From an uncultured Desulfobacterales bacterium (lineage in GTDB: Bacteria > Desulfobacterota > Desulfobacteria > Desulfobacterales > G020354645): 7,540 bases of DNA. Position 1 is the stretch's first letter. Every line of letters begins with the position of its first letter. Of this stretch, positions 1 through 6,245 are shown one piece after another. Position numbers and translations under genes: made by a program. The stretch lies in NCBI GenBank assembly GCA_947259865.1, contig CAMYNZ010000406.1, positions 1 to 7,540 on the forward strand, given 5' to 3'. The notes below the pieces were generated by a model. That model saw only the letters and a list, made by a program, of their open reading frames with translations. It was not told where the DNA came from and did not search any database.

Positions 1-56
1 ACTTTTGAAACGAATAGTTAATAATTAAGATGTGACCCTGTATCCTTATCCAGCAA

Positions 57-77
57 TTGAGGGGTTCTCAAATTTTT
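57..77 (+). terminator. weak terminator-like hairpin in the left flank
   Basis: A 5-bp inverted repeat, TTGAG (57-61) and CTCAA (67-71), has a 5-nt loop and is followed by A then a run of five T. The shape is that of an intrinsic terminator for a gene left of the window, but the stem is short with only two G-C pairs. The same stretch could give a poor promoter (TTGAGG at 57-62 and TATGCT at 82-87, spacing 19). Apart from this, 1-109 shows nothing convincing. Confidence 0.2.
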
Positions 78-109
78 ACTTTATGCTTTGGTGCTAACAT
101 TTAGGTGAT

Positions 110-847
110 ATGGACGCTCGGTCCCCGCGCTGCACTCCTATGACGCAAGAATATGAAATGAATGAATCTAAAACATTCTTTGATGAATCCTTCATGAATC
201 GTAAAATTTATTATGATGTTCATGAAAATGGATTAATTTACCGACCGGATAGTGACCAAAAAATTAGCTTAAGTTGGAGGGATATTCAATATATAGAGGA
301 TCGTTCAGGGCACCGAGTCGATATATTTTTTAATAAACAAAAACAAGTTCCTGTCAGATATGCAACCAATGAATTCCCCATTCTTTTGAAAACTATCTGT
401 TTAAAACTTTCTGAATTTCGTAAAGACAGTTTTTATTCTCATAAATTCAGATTAACCTTGAAATATTTGCTGCATTTGAGCTTTGTAATTTCTGTGCTCG
501 TGCTGTCTCTGATTGGCAGTCTTTTCGCGGATAAAGCTTTATTTATTATGGTGTTAACTTTATTTGTTCCGATAGGAATATTTATCCAACGCCAACCAAT
601 ATCATTAACACTAGACAACCACAGTTTAACCGTTCGCGCTTTAATTATAAAAAGAGCTATCAATTATAATGAGATACAGAATATTGATTTTGAGGTAAAA
701 AGTAATGACTATGGAAGCACACTCTGCATATTGATCAATCTTAAAGAAAGAAAGAAAATGACAATCAAAAAAATCGAAAACATTATTCTATTTTTTATAA
801 TGTTGCAGATAAAGTTAAACGAAAACATGAAAAATAATAATTGCTAA
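110..847 (+). CDS. membrane protein with PH-like segments, unknown function
   Basis: A 245-residue protein. Residues about 33-100 look like a small beta-rich bacterial PH-like domain (GLIYRPDSDQ, then SWRDIQYI). Two membrane helices follow at about 119-139 and 143-160. A second beta-rich stretch (about 162-225) has the layout of another PH-like unit, as in YdbT/YcxB-type proteins with a helix pair beside PH folds. Family assignment is by pattern only. The start is uncertain: ATG 110 has AGGTG at 103-107 but only 2 nt of spacing, and residues 1-10 are Arg/Pro/Cys-rich and unlike the rest. ATG 140 (residue 11) or ATG 158 (residue 17) may be the true start, though neither has a good ribosome binding site. 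The last 20 or so residues are suspect: adding one A to the run at 777-780 gives a more natural tail (KHYSIFYNVADKVKRKHEK) ending at a TAA at 835-837. The gene is distinctly AT-rich compared with what follows. Confidence 0.72.
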   Translation: MDARSPRCTPMTQEYEMNESKTFFDESFMNRKIYYDVHENGLIYRPDSDQKISLSWRDIQYIEDRSGHRVDIFFNKQKQVPVRYATNEFPILLKTICLKLSEFRKDSFYSHKFRLTLKYLLHLSFVISVLVLSLIGSLFADKALFIMVLTLFVPIGIFIQRQPISLTLDNHSLTVRALIIKRAINYNEIQNIDFEVKSNDYGSTLCILINLKERKKMTIKKIENIILFFIMLQIKLNENMKNNNC

Positions 848-1137
848 AAAGCCTAGAAGTGGTTCCACATAAATCCGCACCTCTAACGCCTGTTCTTATA
901 GCTGATAGTCTGAGATCCGCTGTACGCGAGTTTTATACGTCGAAGGCTTCGGTTGTCGGTATTGCAGTGGATTTTCCGGACAAGGAGTCGGTGCAAATCG
1001 AGTTGGAAGATTTGAGCGGCCGATGCAGGCTGGTGAGGCGTGCTTATAAGTTTGAACAGAGGGGGACGGTCATTTTCTTGGCTCCCGAGATTTCGAGTTG
1101 CGAGCCAAGCTTGCTCTCGAAAAATGAAGAAAGTTAA
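841..1137 (+). CDS. hypothetical protein, unknown
   Basis: A 98-residue frame that I do not recognise. Residues about 20-80 look like a normal folded domain: a helix (LIADSLRSAVREFYTS) and then three or four predicted strands (VVGIAVDF, VQIELEDL, TVIFLAPEI) with no membrane segment. The TTG at 841 is the first possible start, because two TAA codons lie just upstream in this frame (835-840). It has no ribosome binding site. GTG 859 is an alternative start, also without one. The frame overlaps the end of the preceding gene by 7 bp as read, or follows it by 3 bp if that gene's tail is frame-corrected. GC content rises from about 880 on, so the 5' part may be a junction and this gene may be truncated at its N-terminus. 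The stop is followed directly by the attC-like inverted repeat at 1137-1209. Confidence 0.5.
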   Translation: MLKSLEVVPHKSAPLTPVLIADSLRSAVREFYTSKASVVGIAVDFPDKESVQIELEDLSGRCRLVRRAYKFEQRGTVIFLAPEISSCEPSLLSKNEES

Positions 1138-1209
1138 CGTAACTATCTGATTCGAAGCAGTTGCGTTCCATGCACTTGCTGCAGCTGCTAATGTTTTTGG
1201 GCGTTACAT
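1137..1209 (+). repeat. attC-like imperfect inverted repeat
   Basis: The outer arms are ACGTAAC (1137-1143), touching the stop codon of the preceding gene, and GTTACAT (1203-1209), which pair at 6 of 7 positions. Inside, AGCAGTTGC and GCAGCTGCT form a 9-bp stem with one G-T pair around a 16-nt loop. The total of 73 bp, the position right after a stop, two paired blocks separated by unpaired spacers and the GGGCGTTA right end all resemble an integron attC site. The right core departs from the attC consensus GTTRRRY at its fifth base (C), so this is a degenerate site at best. It could also be an ordinary 3' hairpin, although no T-run follows. Confidence 0.3.
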
Positions 1210-1235
1210 AAAAAGACAGGAAGGGATATATAGAA

Positions 1236-1541
1236 ATGATTGTTAGACTTTGGCATGGTCGGACAAGTCTATCTAACGCCGATGAGTATGCCGATTTTAT
1301 GAAAGAGAGAGCAGCACCCGATTATGCCTCCATAGATGGTCTCAAAAAACTCTATTTCCTACGGCGAATCGACGGCGAGGCTGCGCATTTCTTGCTGGTT
1401 ACTTTATGGGATTCAATGAAATCAGTAAAAAGGTTTGCCGGGGAGCACCCCGAGAAAGCTAAGTATTACCCAGAAGATGATTCTTTCTTGCTCGAAAAAG
1501 AAGAAACCTCAGCGCTGTATGAATTATTCTTTGAAAGGTAA
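1236..1541 (+). CDS. antibiotic biosynthesis monooxygenase (ABM)-like protein
   Basis: A complete 101-residue protein. Its opening MIVRLWHGRT, the middle LYFLRRIDGEAAHFLLVTLW and the later AGEHPEKAKYYPEDDSFLLE are the pattern of small dimeric alpha-beta barrel proteins of the ABM superfamily. They have a ferredoxin-like fold, usually pair as dimers, and are normally about 95-105 residues. Known ABM members include cofactor-free monooxygenases of quinones and polyketides and haem-degrading enzymes. This subgroup is mostly uncharacterised, so no substrate can be named. It should be cytosolic, with no signal or membrane segment. ATG 1236 is supported by GGAAGGGA about 9-10 nt upstream. It stands alone, with non-coding DNA on both sides and no partner gene that would suggest a biosynthetic cluster. 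Confidence 0.85.
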   Translation: MIVRLWHGRTSLSNADEYADFMKERAAPDYASIDGLKKLYFLRRIDGEAAHFLLVTLWDSMKSVKRFAGEHPEKAKYYPEDDSFLLEKEETSALYELFFER

Positions 1542-1663
1542 ACATTTAACCATCAGATGAACCAGGCGGGAACAAGTTGCGGATTATATCGTGAAAACTG
1601 TGCATGATTGACACTCATCAGGGCCGCAGCGCACATCCACGTTACGCTTTTGGATTTTCTCAG

Positions 1664-1669
1664 GAGGTA
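1664..1669 (+). promoter_or_regulatory. strong ribosome binding site for the GTG-started exported protein
   Basis: GGAGGT lies 5 nt before the GTG at 1675, within a full AGGAGGT. It is one of the best Shine-Dalgarno matches in the window and settles the non-ATG start of the next gene. Confidence 0.75.
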
Positions 1670-1674
1670 TAAAA

Positions 1675-2658
1675 GTGAAGAGACAGTTGATTTTCAAATC
1701 ACTTTTTATAGTTCTTCTTATAATCAATATTTCGCTGGCCAAAGATGATCATCCTATCTGGGTTTCCATATTGCGAGCTGATGGGGTTTTGGTCCCCTTT
1801 TCGCTGTATGAAAACCATAAGTGGACAACCCCATGGCCGGAGGCACAGGAGAAAAGTGAGTATAAACTAAAATCGTTAGACGATATTCCAAATGCGTGGC
1901 TTGGCAAAAGTCATGCAGTCCCAAAAACATGGTTTGTCTCACCATTGAGCGGTAAACAATCTGAGATAGCAGTATCTAAGCCAGTGCTATATTCCACTCA
2001 TTGTGAAGAAAATTGGGGATTAGCAAGTAACTATCCTCCACAGCATACTGAATATTCACCTTATCCAAAAATTGGTATGGCTCTGGACGTAAGAAACATA
2101 GCGACACCAATGATTAAAGTATCTCAGACCCCTTCCGAGAAAAAGGACCTGCTAGCATTCATAACTTCAGAATTTATTAAACTTGAAAGAGAGGCTATTG
2201 CCAGACTTGTCATTGAGGAAGGAGTCTCAAGTAACAGATTGAAGTATAAAGGACATCCTACTTCGGACCAAGAACGAAATGAAGTAAATGTTACTTTTAA
2301 GACACTGTATCGCAGCACCTCTATTGTTTCCAATCAATTGATTTATTACTTTGAAGCACAAAGAGAATATAGCAAGCCAAAAACGTTCAATGACAGTGCT
2401 TGTCCTGGTATTTCTTTCTTCAAAGGTTTTCTTAAGAAAGAAAAGGGTAAACTCACTTTTTTGGACAAGGATTTAGTGATTACTGATTGTGATTGGAAAT
2501 TTGCAACTAGCATTTTACCTTTTGGTATCATCAAAATGGACAATAAGAATTTTATAGTTGTTCAAGAAACCTATTATGAGAGCGAAAGTTATCAGCTTCT
2601 AGTATTGGGAAGCTCAGATCTTCGAAAAATCATATCTTTGAATGGTGGTGGCTGTTAG
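1675..2658 (+). CDS. exported protein of unknown function
   Basis: A 327-residue protein I cannot assign to a family. Residues 1-22 form a clear Sec signal peptide: positive MKRQ, then a hydrophobic core (LFIVLLIINI), with likely cleavage after SLA at residue 22. No lipobox is seen, so the mature form is probably periplasmic or secreted in a didermic cell. The mature part is mixed alpha/beta. It includes a long helix near ISTEF-like residues (LLAFITSEFIKLEREAIARL) and a C-terminal half with strand-like stretches (LITYYFEAQ-like, ITDCDWKFATSILPFG, NFIVVQETYYESE). It has four cysteines (in STHCEENWG, DSACPG, ITDCDW and the final GGGC), which could form two disulfides. The GTG start at 1675 is fixed by the strong ribosome binding site upstream. 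Its codon use is AT-leaning. It is a single-gene unit, with gaps of 133 bp before and 188 bp after. Confidence 0.8.
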   Translation: MKRQLIFKSLFIVLLIINISLAKDDHPIWVSILRADGVLVPFSLYENHKWTTPWPEAQEKSEYKLKSLDDIPNAWLGKSHAVPKTWFVSPLSGKQSEIAVSKPVLYSTHCEENWGLASNYPPQHTEYSPYPKIGMALDVRNIATPMIKVSQTPSEKKDLLAFITSEFIKLEREAIARLVIEEGVSSNRLKYKGHPTSDQERNEVNVTFKTLYRSTSIVSNQLIYYFEAQREYSKPKTFNDSACPGISFFKGFLKKEKGKLTFLDKDLVITDCDWKFATSILPFGIIKMDNKNFIVVQETYYESESYQLLVLGSSDLRKIISLNGGGC

Positions 2659-2705
2659 GTTCGCTCAATTAGGGTTGAAACATAATCATTTGCTGAAGCA
2701 GACAG

Positions 2706-2737
2706 GAAAAAAAATACGGTTTTACGTAAAAGTCCGT
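2706..2737 (-). terminator. terminator-like hairpin read on the minus strand
   Basis: The palindrome TTTTACGTAAAA (2720-2731) is extended by ACGG (2716-2719) and CCGT (2734-2737), with two unpaired bases on one side. Read on the minus strand it is followed by A and then eight T (2707-2714), the form of an intrinsic terminator. On the + strand no T-run follows, so it would not terminate the exported-protein gene upstream. No minus-strand gene is seen to need it. It may instead be a protein-binding palindrome. Confidence 0.3.
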
Positions 2738-2769
2738 GCAAATTTCAAAGTCCACTGACCGGCAGGTTT

Positions 2770-2785
2770 GCTCAAGGCGTTAGGC
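2770..2785 (+). other. attC right-end-like motif
   Basis: GCTCAAGGCGTTAGGC matches the usual right end of an integron attC site, where CAAG or similar precedes GCGTTRRRY. The core GTTAGGC (2779-2785) fits the consensus exactly. No matching left core (RYYYAAC) is visible in the 125 bp upstream, so a complete site cannot be shown. It may be a chance match or a decayed half-site. Confidence 0.2.
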
Positions 2786-2834
2786 GGTACAGAAGACTGT
2801 TTAGGGCATCTGTTGAACTCTCAAACTGTTATCT

Positions 2835-2840
2835 TAGGAG
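2835..2840 (+). promoter_or_regulatory. ribosome binding site pointing to a CTG start
   Basis: TAGGAG ends 6 nt before CTG 2847, an optimal spacing. No ATG, GTG or TTG in the right frame lies within range of it, which is the reason for proposing the rare CTG start. Confidence 0.5.
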
Positions 2841-2846
2841 CTAAAA

Positions 2847-3152
2847 CTGAATATTTTTAGAGGTATAGCGATTTTTCTAACCCAATTGCCGTTGATTCTT
2901 TTTGTCGGCGCCAAATTTGATTTGATTTTCGGGTTTAATCGTATGGATTCAGGATTCACCCTTCTCCTTTTTCTGTTTGTATTGGTTCCTCCTCTTAATG
3001 TGTCCTGGATTATCACCGAAATCATCCTATCTGTTAAGCTGTTTCGACAGCGGGGTAGCGCAGTCGTCTTTCTAGTGCCGCTTATTGCCGCTTTCTTTTT
3101 TATAGAGTCCATTGCCATAGACCTCTATATATTATCACATGCGAGAATGTAA
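2847..3152 (+). CDS. small three-helix membrane protein, CTG start
   Basis: Read from CTG 2847 the product is 101 residues, beginning MNIFRGIAIFLTQLPLIL. Three hydrophobic segments are seen at about residues 4-21, 33-62 (perhaps one long helix or a kinked one with PPLN in it) and 74-98. It ends in LSHARM. I do not recognise a family. It is probably an inner-membrane protein with a few short charged loops (for example KLFRQRGSA). The first conventional start in frame, TTG 2886, would cut away most of the first helix and has no ribosome binding site. CTG 2847 keeps the helix whole and has TAGGAG 6 nt upstream. The frame is open upstream only to the TAG at 2835-2837. An alternative is that the true start codon was changed by mutation or sequencing error. 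Confidence 0.6.
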   Translation: MNIFRGIAIFLTQLPLILFVGAKFDLIFGFNRMDSGFTLLLFLFVLVPPLNVSWIITEIILSVKLFRQRGSAVVFLVPLIAAFFFIESIAIDLYILSHARM

Positions 3153-3196
3153 CTTGATTCATATTGAAGTCACTGAACAGGAGTGCACCACGAAAA

Positions 3197-3276
3197 GGTG
3201 AACCGGACTGTTGAGACAGGGGTGCTTTCCGGAAAAGCTTTACCCAATTTGTACCTTCACAGCTCAGCCGGTTACC
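3197..3276 (+). repeat. nested imperfect hairpin in the DUF899 leader
   Basis: The outer arms GGTgAACCGG (3197-3206) and CCGGTTACC (3268-3276) pair over 9 bp with one bulged G. TGAG (3212-3215) pairs with CTCA (3263-3266). Inside is a separate stem, GGGTGCTTT (3220-3228) with AAAGC and ACCC (3234-3245). The element lies about 60 bp before the DUF899 start codon and 45 bp after the preceding stop. The length, bulges and the nearby GTTAGGC (3284-3290) are reminiscent of an attC site, but the core boxes do not fit. A leader RNA structure is equally possible. Confidence 0.35.
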
Positions 3277-3317
3277 CCAATCCGTTAGGCAATAGGTTTT
3301 TCAATGCATGCATCACG

Positions 3318-3332
3318 GTACCCTGCGGGTAC
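3318..3332 (+). promoter_or_regulatory. hairpin covering the ribosome binding region of the DUF899 gene
   Basis: GTACCC (3318-3323) and GGGTAC (3327-3332) form a perfect 6-bp stem with a TGC loop, ending 3 nt before ATG 3336. The only purine-rich stretch before that ATG (GCGGG) lies inside it, so folding would hide the ribosome binding region. Whether this is used for control is not known. Confidence 0.4.
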
Positions 3333-3335
3333 AAC

Positions 3336-4043
3336 ATGCAAAACCATAAAGTAGTTTCAAGAGACGAGTGGCTCGTTGCCCGCAAAGAACACCTGGCAAA
3401 AGAGAAGGAATTTAACCGGTTACGCGACCTATTGAGTCAAGAACGGCGTGCGCTCCCATGGGTAAAGGTTGAAAAAAAGTATCTGTTCGAAGGTCCAACT
3501 GGTAAAGAGACTCTGGCGGACTTGTTCGAAGGCCGAGGTCAGCTGATCATTTATCACTTCATGTACGGGCCGGACTGGCCGGAAGGTTGTCCCAGTTGTT
3601 CCTTTTGGGCGGACAATTTCAATGGGATTGTGATTCATCTCAACCATCGAAATATCAACCTGGTTGCCGTCTCCAGGGCACGCTTGGATACATTGGAAGC
3701 CTACAAAAAGCGCATGGGTTGGAGTTTTAAGTGGGTGTCATCATTTGGAAGCGACTTCAATTATGATTATCATGTTTCATTCACAGATGAGGAGGTCAAA
3801 AAAGAGGAGATGTTTTACAACTTCCGTATCTGCAAGTTTCCAAGCGAAGAAGCACCCGGGATCAGTGTGTTCTACAAAAATGAACAAGAAGTTATATTCC
3901 ACACCTATTCGTGTTATGCACGTGGTTTAGATATGCTAAACGGCGCGTACCACTACATGGATTTAGCGCCTAAAGGGCGTGATGAAGATTCCTTGCCTTA
4001 CAGCATGGCATGGCTTCGTCGTCACGATCAATACAATGTGTAA
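3336..4043 (+). CDS. DUF899 family thioredoxin-like protein
   Basis: A complete 235-residue protein, the usual size for DUF899. The family pattern is unmistakable from end to end: HKVVSRDEWLVARKEHL at the N-terminus, ERRALPWVKVEK (37-47), YHFMYGPDWPEGCPSCSFWA (73-92), SRARL and MGWSFKWVSSFGSDFNYDYH (127-146), SEEAPGISVFY (170-180), YARGLDMLNGAYHYMDLAPK (194-213). It belongs to the thioredoxin-like fold and carries CPSC (Cys85, Cys88), the position of a redox CxxC. The biochemical activity of the family is not firmly known, so a redox role is inference. It is cytosolic, with no signal peptide. The frame is open upstream to GTG 3183, but conserved family sequence begins at Met 3336, so that start is chosen despite the weak ribosome binding site, which sits in a hairpin. 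No co-transcribed partner is evident. Confidence 0.93.
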   Translation: MQNHKVVSRDEWLVARKEHLAKEKEFNRLRDLLSQERRALPWVKVEKKYLFEGPTGKETLADLFEGRGQLIIYHFMYGPDWPEGCPSCSFWADNFNGIVIHLNHRNINLVAVSRARLDTLEAYKKRMGWSFKWVSSFGSDFNYDYHVSFTDEEVKKEEMFYNFRICKFPSEEAPGISVFYKNEQEVIFHTYSCYARGLDMLNGAYHYMDLAPKGRDEDSLPYSMAWLRRHDQYNV

Positions 4044-4192
4044 TTGCAGGCATCGACCATTCCGACGGGCCGAGGTGCCGGGATCCACTGACAAATGGTT
4101 CCACTTGAAGGCCAGCAAGCAGTGCCCGTTCTTCACACCACTTCCTGCCGCCGGAGATTAGCAACGTTGTACACCTGATGATTGGTCCTGAC

Positions 4193-4199
4193 GAAAGGG
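4193..4199 (+). promoter_or_regulatory. ribosome binding site deciding the TTG start
   Basis: GAAAGGG lies 9 nt before TTG 4209. The upstream in-frame TTG 4182 has no comparable site, so 4209 is preferred. Confidence 0.5.
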
Positions 4200-4208
4200 T
4201 ATTCAAAT

Positions 4209-5366
4209 TTGGATGGATTACTTTTTAAAAATGCGATCTTCTATGTGATGAGCGGAACCGGCAATACGTACCGTATGGCATGCCAGATGAAGGAAATAGC
4301 CACTCCATATACGGCAGACATAAAGATCGTGATGATAGATAAAGCAGATGCGGAAAACGAACCGACCCATTCCAGGGACACCCTGGTGGGGGTTTTGTTT
4401 CCAACACACGGGTTTATGCCGCCCTGGTCTATGATCAAGTTTTTGTCAAGGCTGCGCAGGCAAAACGGGATTCCGGCCCTGTGTGCGGCCACCCGCGGAG
4501 GGATTAAAGTGGGGCCTTTGCGTATCCCCGGTGTGGCGGGCCTGGCAACTTTTTTGTCCGCTTTTCTAATGATGATAAAAGGCTATCGGCCCCGGGCGCT
4601 CTTCAGTCTGGACATGCCCTCCAATTTCATTAATTTTCACTGGGGGCTGCATTCCAAAAATGTAGAGGCCATCTCTAAGAAGGCGGAGCAGAAGTTAGCG
4701 CAACTGGTGCCCCGCATCATGAAAGGACGTTGCGTCTATTTTACGCGCAACAACCTGTGGGAGGCCTTGTGGAGCATCGGCATCTTCTGGCTGTATCCGA
4801 TTTTCCCCATAGTCTACCTCCTGATCGGGAAACTCTTTATGGCAAAGGTCATGTTTTCCAATAACCGCTGTGCGGGGTGCGGAAGGTGCGCCCGGTTCTG
4901 CCCCAACCAGGCCATCGAGATGAGATCGGTCGGCAAAAAGAAACGTCCCTACTGGACTTATCATTGCGAAGTTTGTTTGCGATGCATGGGCTATTGCAAC
5001 AAAAGGGCCGTGGAGGCGGGCCACTCCTGGGCGGTTCTATTATACTTTCTTGGTTCAGTTCCTTTGATGTCATATTTACTGTTTCGGCTGAACGAGATGC
5101 ATCATAAAATACCAACGCTTTATTACGTCTTTCCTTATATAACAATATATTTTATCGATTTTATCACGGCGCTTTTGCTTTCTTATTTGGTGTTCTGGTA
5201 TCTGATTAGAATTCCGTTGGTTAACACGGCTTTCACATACACAACCTTAACGCATTATTATCGCCGTTATCATCAACCAGAGACCCGGCTTAAACACATG
5301 GCCCCCCAAAAAGCAGCGGTAATTAAATCTGGCAATAGCATTGCGCCGAAGGCCAAACTAGATTAA
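4209..5366 (+). CDS. membrane-anchored flavodoxin-ferredoxin protein (EFR1-like)
   Basis: A 385-residue protein if started at TTG 4209; TTG 4182 would add nine residues. The N-terminus is flavodoxin-like: strand AIFYV, then the FMN-phosphate loop SGTGNT (15-20), with GVLFPTHGFMPPW (61-73) as a second flavin-contact region. Two [4Fe-4S] motifs follow: CAGCGRCARFCP (Cys 221, 224, 227, 231) and CEVCLRCMGYCN (Cys 253, 256, 259, 263). All eight ligands are present. This flavodoxin-then-ferredoxin order is that of the EFR1 family. It differs from the common soluble form of about 260 residues by hydrophobic segments at about 183-210, 274-292 and 304-336 and a basic tail with THYYRRYHQPETRLK. The protein is therefore probably bound to the inner membrane, with the redox domains in the cytosol. 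It is likely to pass electrons between a soluble donor and a membrane or partner acceptor. Partner and direction are unknown, and no neighbour identifies them. Confidence 0.88.
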   Translation: MDGLLFKNAIFYVMSGTGNTYRMACQMKEIATPYTADIKIVMIDKADAENEPTHSRDTLVGVLFPTHGFMPPWSMIKFLSRLRRQNGIPALCAATRGGIKVGPLRIPGVAGLATFLSAFLMMIKGYRPRALFSLDMPSNFINFHWGLHSKNVEAISKKAEQKLAQLVPRIMKGRCVYFTRNNLWEALWSIGIFWLYPIFPIVYLLIGKLFMAKVMFSNNRCAGCGRCARFCPNQAIEMRSVGKKKRPYWTYHCEVCLRCMGYCNKRAVEAGHSWAVLLYFLGSVPLMSYLLFRLNEMHHKIPTLYYVFPYITIYFIDFITALLLSYLVFWYLIRIPLVNTAFTYTTLTHYYRRYHQPETRLKHMAPQKAAVIKSGNSIAPKAKLD

Positions 5367-5633
5367 GTAGAAAAATAGCATAGCCAAACGATTAACCGGT
5401 ACGGCCGATCCTTTGCGGGTTTTACCTTTCGCCATCCGCATCAGTCCCGGTCGCCTGGAAGGTTTTGTTTCGCATCCGCCGACCGTTAACTCAACCGTCA
5501 GGAATGAAAAATCGGAGGTATAACCGCTGCCGACATAACGAAGTATTATGTTCAGTCGGTGGAAAGCAATGTAAATGACGCGCTTATCGGCCCAACTCAT
5601 TCTGATTAAGTAAAGACAAAAATAAAAGCGATC
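5367..5633. other. 267-bp gap without a convincing gene
   Basis: No + strand frame of useful length is seen. A minus-strand frame of up to 98 codons spans the gap, with possible ATG starts at its right end at 5600 and 5654, but neither has a ribosome binding site. Its product is rich in Arg, Lys and Pro near GCETKPSRRPGLMRMAKGK. It overlaps the end of the flavodoxin-ferredoxin gene and the start of the next one, and I do not accept it as a gene. A stray GGAGGT at 5515-5520 is followed by no start codon. It may be remnant DNA of a lost gene. Confidence 0.4.
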
Positions 5634-6217
5634 ATGATTAAGAATAAACCACAATTTGAATCACTCGATCACATGGCCAACGAAACGGCTGGGGCTTTGG
5701 TCCAGGCCGCCGGGGGAGCTGCTTTTGGGCTGTTTCAAGACCCGATCTCAGGGTTGCGGCAGAGTTCCGCGACTATCTCTCTGATTTGAACCAAAAAATA
5801 CCCGGAGCACACCTGGACTATTTGAAGGCCTCGGGGGTCGAGACCAAATATCTTCGAGACTGGAAAAAGCTCATCGCCATGCGCTACAAGGAATATGCAA
5901 GGGACAGGCATGACGTGCGCGCGGCCGCGATGCAGATCGAGTCCTCGGAGAAAGGGTTGGATCTGGATGACCTTTCGAAAATCCAGATGCTCGTACCGGT
6001 TCAAGCAGTTGCCATTGGCTGTCACCACCATATTTGTCGCGGCGACACCAAGGATCGCGATGACCTGTTTAAACTGACGCTGAGATCGCTGTCCAGGTTC
6101 TATGTCGAACTCAGAGTTCGTCTTGAAGGCGGCAGGATCACTCCCTTTAGGCGAATGCGAGTGGCATTTAAGCGAATACTTCACCGCCTGCGTAACAAAA
6201 GAAAAAGTCAACAATAG
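5634..6217 (+). CDS. frameshifted hypothetical protein
   Basis: The two parts appear to be one gene. From ATG 5634 a frame reads MIKNKPQFESLDHMANE, then AAGGAAFGLFQDP, and hits TGA at 5787-5789. A second frame is open from well upstream of 5786 (VAAEFRDYLSDLNQKIPGAH) to the stop at 6215-6217. Adding one C to CCC at 5741-5743 joins them as GLFQDPDLRVAAEFRDYL, giving a 194-residue protein. It is helical and charged, with a basic C-terminus (RILHRLRNKRKSQQ) and no membrane segment, and I do not recognise it. If the shift is real the gene is broken. The second part alone could start only at TTG 5786, which has no ribosome binding site. ATG 5634 itself has only an A-rich leader. An equally long minus-strand frame (5735-6220) is judged a shadow. 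Confidence 0.55.
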
Positions 6218-6245
6218 CAAACCAAGAACCGAACAGGGAACTTAA

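Noticed and set aside
3183..3335. N-terminal extension of the DUF899 gene from GTG 3183
   Set aside because: The 51 added residues cover hairpin-rich DNA and have no family similarity, whereas the DUF899 pattern starts at Met 3336.
4695..5145. Minus-strand and other-frame ORFs inside the flavodoxin-ferredoxin gene
   Set aside because: They are shadows of a clearly coding frame with intact FMN-loop and eight cluster cysteines.
5358..5654. Minus-strand frame of 98 codons across the gap after the flavodoxin-ferredoxin gene
   Set aside because: There is no ribosome binding site at either possible ATG, the product is Arg/Lys/Pro-rich and low in pattern, and it overlaps both neighbouring genes. 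It is noted as an uncertain gap instead.
5735..6220. Minus-strand frame of 161 codons
   Set aside because: It overlaps the + strand gene fully, its product lacks recognisable domain features and it has no ribosome binding site. The + strand frame is more protein-like and can be joined to an upstream start.
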